In this document: one piece after another, positions 1 through 4,643 of the stretch
How the letters are laid out: every line of letters begins with the position of its first letter
Numbering within the stretch: position 1 is the stretch's first letter
Assembly: GCA_030652635.1 (NCBI GenBank)
Contig: JAUSPW010000119.1
Span: forward strand, 1-5,778
Source of the DNA: Pseudohongiella sp.
GTDB taxonomy: Bacteria; Pseudomonadota; Gammaproteobacteria; Pseudomonadales; Pseudohongiellaceae
DNA length: 5,778 bases
Direction: 5' to 3'
The notes under the pieces: model-generated
What the model saw: only the letters and a program-made list of their open reading frames with translations
What the model was told of the DNA's origin: nothing
Database searches by the model: none
Program-made: the position numbers and the translations under genes

Positions 1-3
1 CAC

Positions 4-57
4 TTGCTTCCCAAACACTGTTTTCAAGCAAACACAAAAAACACTAACTCTTTGTTT
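4..57. promoter_or_regulatory. Candidate enhancer (CbrB/NtrC-type) region upstream of the sigma-54 promoter
   Basis: Sigma-54 promoters need an activator bound roughly 80-150 bp upstream, and this stretch lies at about -100 to -46 from the predicted start. It shows an inverted repeat TTGCTT (4-9) / AAGCAA (26-31) and a nested TGTTT (19-23) / AAACA (30-34). A second AAACA (39-43) / TGTTT (53-57) pair follows, and the hexamer AAACAC occurs at 13-18, 30-35 and 39-44. In Pseudomonas the activator of crcZ is the response regulator CbrB. Assigning these repeats to CbrB is inference: the region is AT-rich, so short inverted repeats can arise by chance, and further sites may lie left of the window. 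Confidence 0.3.
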
Positions 58-75
58 TTAATAGATTTCACCAAG

Positions 76-92
76 CTGGCACGCTTAATGCT
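76..92 (+). promoter_or_regulatory. Sigma-54 (RpoN) -24/-12 promoter
   Basis: CTGGCACG at 76-83 matches all eight positions of the -24 consensus YTGGCACG. ATGCT at 88-92 matches four of five positions of the -12 consensus TTGCW. The invariant GG (78-79) and GC (90-91) are separated by exactly 10 bases, the required spacing. Taking the GC as -13/-12 puts transcription start near 103, just before the first A-rich cluster. No competing sigma-70 promoter of similar quality is visible in 1-200. The predicted transcript is the CrcZ-like RNA; in Pseudomonas crcZ is RpoN- and CbrB-dependent, which matches. Confidence 0.85.
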
Positions 93-117
93 TTATATGC
101 GATACAACAATAAAAAG

Positions 118-189
118 AAATAATAAAAATAACGACGTATAACAACAAAAATCGCATCAAAAATTGGTGCACAAAAATAATAAAAATAA
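118..189 (+). repeat. Exact 15-nt direct repeat within the CrcZ-like RNA
   Basis: AAATAATAAAAATAA occurs identically at 118-132 and 175-189, starting 57 bp apart. Each copy contains overlapping AAnAAnAA units (119-126, 122-129, 125-132 and 176-183, 179-186, 182-189), so each could occupy the distal face of an Hfq hexamer. The repeat may reflect duplication of a binding site or selection for the same motif; composition alone makes near-repeats likely here. Confidence 0.6.
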
Positions 190-328
190 TCAGATCGGGC
201 GAGCAGTAGAAAGTGCAATTTGCATGAGGGCTGTTGGTACTGACTTAGAAACTGGCGCACTTGACTTGAGTGCCTACCAAGAAGAACAAAAAGAAACAAT
301 AATAACAATAATACATACCTTCCTTGCG

Positions 329-348
329 GGGGGGTCAAGTCACCCCCC
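329..348 (+). terminator. Strong GC hairpin, possible 3' end of the CrcZ-like RNA
   Basis: GGGGGGT (329-335) pairs with ACCCCCC (342-348), giving a perfect 7-bp stem with a 6-nt loop, 18 bp after the last A-rich cluster. The position suits a terminator. However, the following bases (AGAGCATTTCCCC) lack a proper U-tract, so termination may be inefficient or the hairpin may be a processing or stability element that lets transcription run on into pcnB. Confidence 0.4.
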
Positions 349-495
349 AGAGCATTTCCCCTGCACACATCTCACACTTCAGTGTATTATTGCCGCCTTT
401 GTCGCCGACAGTGTCTGCGTAGACAACAAGCTATTGCCGGAGTATCCAACAAAGCTTGTACCCATCAACGGTAGTGACCTTGAGCTTGACACCCG
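349..495 (+). other. pcnB leader, no gene recognised
   Basis: This stretch separates the hairpin from pcnB. I see no convincing promoter in it. It holds two small hairpin candidates: ACACT/AGTGT at 374-385, and TGTCT/AGACA at 412-425 with the loop GCGT. A TTGACA-like hexamer occurs at 486-491, but a matching -10 would fall inside pcnB. There is no clear Shine-Dalgarno sequence before the pcnB ATG; the nearest purine-rich string is TGAG at 481-484. pcnB may depend partly on read-through from the sigma-54 promoter. Confidence 0.5.
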
Positions 496-2139
496 ATGAT
501 TAAAAAGCTGGTTAACATCCTTTTTGGCAGATCCGGCCAAACCGGCACCGGTGTGACACAAAAACCTGAAGCAAAAAAGGCAGAGCAACGCCAGCCGCAG
601 CCAGCCGCTGAGGCAAATCGTCGGTCACGTCGCGGCGCTGACAAGGCAGGTGCAGACAAGTCCGGTGCTGAAAAGAACAGCGCTCACAAGTCCAACGCTG
701 AAAAGACCAGAGAATCCGCACGCGGCAGGTCTGGCGAGCACAGCTCAGCACAATCCCGGCATGAATTGCCCGCTGCACTTCGAAAGCTGGACCTGCGTAA
801 TGTGCGTGTTGTTGCCCGGGAAGATCACGCCATTTCAAGACGGGATATTTCACCAAACGCACTCAAAGTGCTTTACCGCTTGAACGAAGCTGGATTTCAG
901 GCATTCCTGGTCGGCGGTGGCGTGCGCGACCTGTTACTGGGCGGCCATCCAAAAGATTTTGATATCTCGACTGATGCCACCCCGGAAGATGTCCGGGAAG
1001 TATTTCGCAACTCCCGGATCATAGGCCGCCGCTTCAAAATAGCGCATGTCCGTTTTGGTCAGGAAATCATTGAAGTCACCACCTTCCGCGCTCATCACGA
1101 AATTGAGACTGAAGTCGAAGAAGGTGAATCCCGCCGCCACATCCGTGACCTGGACTCCGCACATTCAAGTACCGGCATGATCTTGCGTGACAATGTCTAT
1201 GGCAGCATCAATGACGATGCCGTGCGCCGCGACTTTACGGTCAACGCGCTGTATTACACCGCCAACGGCTTCTGGCTGCTGGACTTTGTGGATGGTCTGA
1301 GTGACATCGAGAACAGATTGATCCGCATGATCGGTGACCCGGAAACCCGTTACAAAGAGGACCCTGTGCGTATTTTGCGCGCCATCCGATTGGCCGCCAA
1401 ACTCGACTTCAAGATTCACAAAGATACCGAAGCACCCATTGCCCGCCTGGCAACGCTGCTGGAGTCCATCTCCCCTGCCCGCCTGTTTGACGAAACTGTC
1501 AAATTGTTTACGGGCGGCCAGGCCGAAGCAACGTTTGAGCTGTTGCGACGCTACAAAGTGGCAGACTACCTGTTTAAACCCACGCTGCGCTGCCTTGGTG
1601 ACAAAAACTCCACGGACAGCCGACTTGTGCAGCTTGCATTACAAAACACTGACAAACGTCTGGCAGACGGCAAATCCGTCACACCAGCGTTTTTGTATGC
1701 AGCATTGTTATGGCCTGCCATGCAGGCAACCCTGCGCGAACAGTTCCCTGATCGCCTTGCGCCGCTGTCTGTGATGCAAGATGCGGCCACGGATACCATA
1801 CTCGAGCAGCTGCGCTTTACTGCCATTCCCAAACGCTTCACCGCGGTCATGCGTGAGATCTGGGAATTGCAGTGGCGCATGCAACCCCAAAGCCGAAAAC
1901 AGGTCGAAAGTGTCATTGCCCATCCCCGTTTCAGGGCTGCTTATGATTTTCTGCTGTTACGGGAAGAGTCTGGTGAACAGCTGGGTGATGCAGGTGACTG
2001 GTGGACACGTTTCCAAGTGGCCGACCGCTCTGAACAAGAGGTCATGATTGAAGCGCTGAGTAATGTTAAAGCGCCACGCAAGCGGCGGCGCAAACCCAAG
2101 ACATCCTCTGCAACAAAAGTGGAGCAGGTGAGTGAATAA
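496..2139 (+). CDS. pcnB: Poly(A) polymerase I
   Basis: Adds 3' poly(A) tails to RNAs using ATP, marking them for exonuclease decay. It belongs to the class II nucleotidyltransferase (CCA/PAP) superfamily. Of 547 residues, the catalytic head starts near residue 115. LVGGGVRDLLLG (138-149) is followed by KDFDIST with metal-binding Asp154 and Asp156, and RRDFTVNAL supplies the third carboxylate, Asp246; these match E. coli Asp80, Asp82 and Asp162. RYKEDPVRILRAIRLAAKL (285-303) is the usual neck region. The C-terminus ends in a basic tail (APRKRRRKPK, 526-535), as in E. coli PcnB. An in-frame stop at 487-489 rules out an earlier start. The first ~110 residues are a long, charged, probably disordered extension with tandem repeats, unlike the conserved core. 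The gene follows the CrcZ-like RNA and overlaps the kinase gene by 8 bp. Family assignment is very secure. Confidence 0.97.
   Translation: MIKKLVNILFGRSGQTGTGVTQKPEAKKAEQRQPQPAAEANRRSRRGADKAGADKSGAEKNSAHKSNAEKTRESARGRSGEHSSAQSRHELPAALRKLDLRNVRVVAREDHAISRRDISPNALKVLYRLNEAGFQAFLVGGGVRDLLLGGHPKDFDISTDATPEDVREVFRNSRIIGRRFKIAHVRFGQEIIEVTTFRAHHEIETEVEEGESRRHIRDLDSAHSSTGMILRDNVYGSINDDAVRRDFTVNALYYTANGFWLLDFVDGLSDIENRLIRMIGDPETRYKEDPVRILRAIRLAAKLDFKIHKDTEAPIARLATLLESISPARLFDETVKLFTGGQAEATFELLRRYKVADYLFKPTLRCLGDKNSTDSRLVQLALQNTDKRLADGKSVTPAFLYAALLWPAMQATLREQFPDRLAPLSVMQDAATDTILEQLRFTAIPKRFTAVMREIWELQWRMQPQSRKQVESVIAHPRFRAAYDFLLLREESGEQLGDAGDWWTRFQVADRSEQEVMIEALSNVKAPRKRRRKPKTSSATKVEQVSE
634..708 (+). 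repeat. Five 15-bp tandem units in the pcnB N-terminal region
   Basis: Residues 47-71 of PcnB are five consecutive 5-residue units: GADKA, GADKS, GAEKN, SAHKS and NAEKT. Each fits [GSN]-A-[DEH]-K-x. The DNA units are similar (GGCGCTGACAAGGCA, then GGTGCAGACAAGTCC, and so on), which suggests recent slippage or duplication. The segment is Lys/Ala-rich with alternating charge and lies in a linker expected to be disordered. Confidence 0.9.
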
Positions 2140-2782
2140 GCCATTGCCTCGCTACATCGCTGTGGAAGGCCCTATTGGCGTAGGCAAAACCAGCCTGGCC
2201 AAGCGACTGGCACAAACGTTTAACTACGATATTGTGCTTGAGAAACCTGAGGAAAATCCTTTTCTGGAGCGGTTTTATCGCAACCCCAGACAATACGCCC
2301 TGTCTACCCAACTGTTCTTTTTATTCCAGCGCGCGCAGCAGCTGCAGGATCTGAAGCAGGACGATCTGTTTGAGCCCGTGCGGGTGGCAGATTTCCTGAT
2401 CGACAAAGATCGCCTGTTTGCCCAACAGAATCTCGACCCTGATGAGTTTGTCCTGTACGAAAATGTCTATCGCCATCTGACCTTGCATGCGCCGGTGCCT
2501 GATCTGGTGATTTATCTGCAGGCGCCAACACACGTGTTGCTTACCCGTATACAAAAGCGTGGCATTCCCGCAGAACAGGCAATCGAGGCTGACTATCTGG
2601 ACAGGTTAAACACCGCCTACACCTCGTTTTTTCACTATTACGACCAGTCGCCGCTGTTGATTGTGAACAGCACCGATATCGATCTTGTTGGCCGCGATGA
2701 ACACTATCAGCAACTGGTCGACCGCATTCTGCAGGCACCTCAAGGTGTACATTACTTCAATCCCAGTCCGGCCTTGCTGTGA
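2132..2782 (+). CDS. Deoxynucleoside kinase (dNK/dGK family)
   Basis: Predicted cytosolic kinase that phosphorylates a deoxynucleoside with ATP in purine or pyrimidine salvage; the exact substrate cannot be read from the sequence. It has 216 residues, normal for the family. The P-loop GPIGVGKTS is at 13-21. EKPEENPFLERFY (37-49) carries the family's substrate-site Glu37. DFLIDKDRLFA (87-97) takes the place of the ERS/DRS motif. RIQKRGIPAEQAI (139-151) is the LID, followed by YLDRLNTAY (155-163). The start is GTG at 2132, chosen because GGAG (2121-2124) lies 7 bases upstream and the P-loop is then at the expected distance. It overlaps the end of pcnB by 8 bp, implying translational coupling. 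In related gammaproteobacteria folK commonly occupies or shares this slot; this protein is not FolK. Confidence 0.92.
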   Translation: MNKPLPRYIAVEGPIGVGKTSLAKRLAQTFNYDIVLEKPEENPFLERFYRNPRQYALSTQLFFLFQRAQQLQDLKQDDLFEPVRVADFLIDKDRLFAQQNLDPDEFVLYENVYRHLTLHAPVPDLVIYLQAPTHVLLTRIQKRGIPAEQAIEADYLDRLNTAYTSFFHYYDQSPLLIVNSTDIDLVGRDEHYQQLVDRILQAPQGVHYFNPSPALL

Positions 2783-2787
2783 TCTCT

Positions 2788-2813
2788 GGCAAGGGCTAAG
2801 CTCTGCCCCTGCC
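2788..2813 (+). other. Intergenic hairpin between the kinase gene and panB
   Basis: GGCAAGGGC (2788-2796) pairs with GCCCCTGCC (2805-2813) as a 4+4 bp stem with one A·C mismatch and an 8-nt loop. It lies 6 bp after the kinase stop codon inside a 99-bp gap. No U-tract follows, so it is a poor intrinsic terminator; it may protect the upstream transcript's 3' end or attenuate read-through. The rest of the gap shows no obvious promoter. Confidence 0.45.
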
Positions 2814-2881
2814 GTCACGGTAACACGTTGCGGACAAGCAAGGCCGGCTGAATCAGCGTTTGCGGCCCGGAGGAAATCGTC

Positions 2882-3694
2882 ATGAGCCTACAATCAGCAC
2901 AACAACACGTCACTTTGAACACACTTAACAAAATACGCGCTAACGGGCAGAAGTTTTCCTGCCTGACCGCTTACGATGCATGCTTCTCCGGATTGCTGAA
3001 TGAAGCCGGCATCGAGGTTATCCTGGTGGGCGACTCCCTGGGCATGGTGCTGCAAGGCCACGATAGCACTTTGCCGGTGACCATGGCGGATATGGTTTAT
3101 CACGTACAGTGTGTCAAACGCAGCAACAAGCGTTCTTTTTTGATGGCCGACATGCCCTTTATGAGTTATTCGTCGGACACCGAAACATTGGAAAATGCCG
3201 CGGCGCTAATGCGTGCAGGCGCGGAGATGGTCAAGCTTGAAGGCGGAGCCTGGCTGGAGAGTTCAACTCGTCTGCTGGCAGAGCGTGGCATACCGGTGTG
3301 TGTTCACATGGGTCTGACCCCGCAGTCCATCAATCGCATTGGTGGTTATCTGGTGCAGGGGCGCGATCCAATACAAGCTGAAAGCATGGTGAAAGAAGCC
3401 TTGTTACTGCAAGAAGCCGGCGCCAGCATTTTACTGCTGGAGTGTGTGCCGACTGCGCTGGCCAAACGTATTACCGATGCACTGGACATCCCGGTGATTG
3501 GTATCGGTGCCGGCCCGCATACAACGGGACAGGTGCTGGTGTTACACGATCTGCTGGGTATTTCGCCCATCAAACCCAAATTTGTTAAAAACTTTTTGCC
3601 TGAGTCTGACAATGGCATTGCCGGCGCCATCAAGGCCTATGCCGATGCCGTCAAGTCTGGTCAGTTCCCCGCGCCAGAGCATTGTTTTGATTAA
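2882..3694 (+). CDS. panB: 3-methyl-2-oxobutanoate hydroxymethyltransferase (ketopantoate hydroxymethyltransferase)
   Basis: Transfers a hydroxymethyl group from 5,10-methylene-tetrahydrofolate to alpha-ketoisovalerate, making ketopantoate, the first committed step to pantothenate and CoA. The 270-residue (beta/alpha)8 protein spans the full family length (E. coli 264). All active-site residues are present at a constant +6 offset from E. coli: Asp51 and Asp90 (Mg2+ ligands), Lys118, His142 and catalytic Glu187. Conserved blocks are LTAYDACFSGLLNEAGIEVI (28-47), VGDSLGMVLQGHDSTLPVT (49-67), MADMPFMSY (88-96), VKLEGG (117-122), HMGLTPQS (142-149) and GIGAGPHTTGQVLV (207-220). The ATG has a strong GGAGG (2869-2873) 8 bases upstream. 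panC follows 30 bp downstream, so the two are almost certainly one transcript. The folate cofactor ties it to the folK usually found beside it, which is missing here. Confidence 0.98.
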   Translation: MSLQSAQQHVTLNTLNKIRANGQKFSCLTAYDACFSGLLNEAGIEVILVGDSLGMVLQGHDSTLPVTMADMVYHVQCVKRSNKRSFLMADMPFMSYSSDTETLENAAALMRAGAEMVKLEGGAWLESSTRLLAERGIPVCVHMGLTPQSINRIGGYLVQGRDPIQAESMVKEALLLQEAGASILLLECVPTALAKRITDALDIPVIGIGAGPHTTGQVLVLHDLLGISPIKPKFVKNFLPESDNGIAGAIKAYADAVKSGQFPAPEHCFD

Positions 3695-3724
3695 AACCCG
3701 GGTGATCAAGCAACGGAAACACTC

Positions 3725-4573
3725 ATGAAAATTTGCCATCAGGCCACGGAACTGCGCCAACTTTTAAGAGAATACCGACGTACCGGCAAGTCTATAGCGC
3801 TTGTGCCAACCATGGGCAATCTGCACCGTGGCCATGTGCGCCTGGTCGAACGGTCCGTAGAGCTTGCCGATATTGTTGTCAGCACCATCTTTGTGAACCC
3901 GATGCAGTTTGGCCGCCATGAAGATCTCGACAAATATCCACGTACCCCGGATGCCGATATCGACAAACTCACCGCAGCGGGCTGCAGCGTATTGTTTACA
4001 CCCTCGGTCAAAGAGATGTACCCGCTGGGACTGGACGAACACACGATTGTGTCGGTACCCGCCATCTCTGAGCGTCACTGTGGCGCCAGCAGACCCGGTC
4101 ACTTTGATGGTGTCGCGACCGTGGTCAGCAAACTGTTTAATCTGGTGCAACCCGATCATGCAGTGTTTGGACTGAAGGATTACCAGCAATTTAAAGTCAT
4201 CAGCAAAATGAACGCAGACCTGTGTTTTGGCATACAGTTGACGGGTGTCGCCACCGAACGCGACGCTAATGGCCTGGCATTGAGCTCACGTAACGGTTAC
4301 CTCAGCGTTGAAGAAAAACAAACAGCGCTGAGCATTATCCAGACCTTGCGTGAGACCGCCGAACTTCTGAAAAAAGGCCATAAGGACTTTTCGGCACTGG
4401 AGAAAAATGCCAAGGCCTTGCTTGAATCCAGAGCCATACGCCCAGACTATTTTACTGTCTGCAATGCAGACACCCTGGCACCTGCAAGTGCTGACGACAA
4501 AAACCTGGTGATACTGGCTGCCGCTTACGTTGGCAACACCCGCCTGATTGATAATATTGAGGTCAAGCTGTAA
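3725..4573 (+). CDS. panC: Pantothenate synthetase (pantoate--beta-alanine ligase)
   Basis: Joins pantoate and beta-alanine via a pantoyl-adenylate, using ATP, to form pantothenate. At 282 residues it has the normal length. The N-terminal Rossmann domain carries PTMGNLHRGH (28-37) with the HxGH nucleotide motif, FVNPMQFGRHEDLDKYPRT (56-74), SRPGHFDGVATVVSKLFNL (122-140) and FGLKDYQQ (148-155). TERDANGLALSSRNGYL (177-193) includes the KMSK-like SSRN loop. The smaller C-terminal domain ends with VGNTRLIDN (269-277). The ATG has only a modest GGAA (3715-3718) 6 bases upstream, perhaps aided by coupling to panB. The beta-alanine supplier panD, often next to panC, is not in the window; the next gene is acs, 70 bp on. 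Confidence 0.98.
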   Translation: MKICHQATELRQLLREYRRTGKSIALVPTMGNLHRGHVRLVERSVELADIVVSTIFVNPMQFGRHEDLDKYPRTPDADIDKLTAAGCSVLFTPSVKEMYPLGLDEHTIVSVPAISERHCGASRPGHFDGVATVVSKLFNLVQPDHAVFGLKDYQQFKVISKMNADLCFGIQLTGVATERDANGLALSSRNGYLSVEEKQTALSIIQTLRETAELLKKGHKDFSALEKNAKALLESRAIRPDYFTVCNADTLAPASADDKNLVILAAAYVGNTRLIDNIEVKL

Positions 4574-4593
4574 ATCCTGAGGTAGTGCGCGTC

Positions 4594-4622
4594 CGCTTAT
4601 GGGGCATGCGCTTATGGGACAT
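4594..4622 (+). repeat. 14-bp direct repeat in the acs upstream region
   Basis: CGCTTATGGGGCAT (4594-4607) and CGCTTATGGGACAT (4609-4622) match at 13 of 14 positions with a 15-bp period. They fill the middle of the 70-bp panC-acs gap, ending 2 bp before the A-rich motif at the acs ribosome binding site. A tandem duplication and a dual regulator site are both possible; I recognise no known consensus. Confidence 0.8.
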
Positions 4623-4623
4623 C

Positions 4624-4637
4624 AACAAAAAAAGGAG
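4624..4637 (+). promoter_or_regulatory. AAnAAnAA (Hfq/Crc-type) motif adjoining the acs ribosome binding site
   Basis: AACAAAAA (4624-4631) fits AAnAAnAA and runs directly into the Shine-Dalgarno AAAGGAG (4631-4637), which ends 6 bases before the acs ATG. In Pseudomonas, Hfq with Crc represses translation by binding such motifs at or near the ribosome binding site of catabolic mRNAs, and CrcZ relieves this. The site therefore makes acs a candidate target of the CrcZ-like RNA at 103-348. A short A-rich leader can also occur by chance or simply aid initiation. Confidence 0.5.
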
Positions 4638-4643
4638 CACAAC

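Larger units (their letters stand above)
103..348 (+). ncRNA. crcZ: CrcZ-like small RNA, Hfq/Crc-sequestering decoy
   Basis: This is a probable untranslated RNA of about 250 nt that binds Hfq (with Crc) and frees catabolic mRNAs from carbon catabolite repression. The sequence shows four clusters of overlapping AAnAAnAA units at 106-132, 141-151, 173-189 and 279-311; examples are AACAATAA at 106, AACAACAA at 141, AATAATAA at 176 and AATAACAA at 301. Non-A-rich sequence separates the clusters. The 5' end is set by the sigma-54 promoter at 76-92 and the 3' end tentatively by the hairpin at 329-348. The gene lies directly upstream of pcnB, where crcZ lies in Pseudomonas between cbrB and pcnB. Pseudomonas CrcZ is longer (about 400 nt), so the true 3' end could be further downstream. 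The family call rests on motif, promoter and synteny, not on an alignment. Confidence 0.75.

Noticed and set aside
93..368. Minus-strand open frame encoding a Leu/Phe/Tyr-rich, membrane-like peptide.
   Set aside because: The hydrophobic look is only the complement of the A-rich motifs read as TTx codons; there is no ribosome binding site or family resemblance.
164..499. Open frame of 111 codons (TTG start) whose stop overlaps the pcnB ATG as ATGA.
   Set aside because: It starts inside the A-rich decoy RNA, has no Shine-Dalgarno and no recognisable domain, and its first codons are low-complexity Asn/Lys from the AAnAAnAA clusters. The ATGA overlap is most likely chance.
1165..1419. Minus-strand open frame of 84 codons within pcnB.
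   Set aside because: Lies wholly within the conserved catalytic core of pcnB, shows no motif, and is a typical shadow frame.
2891..2910. A-rich AACAACAC just inside panB, resembling an AAnAAnAA site.
   Set aside because: Matches only 7 of 8 positions and lies about 20 bases inside the coding sequence, away from the Shine-Dalgarno; too weak to call a Hfq/Crc target.
3696..3710. Palindromes ACCCGGGT and TGATCA in the panB-panC gap.
   Set aside because: Short, adjacent but unrelated, no U-tract and no known operator; palindromes of this size are expected by chance.
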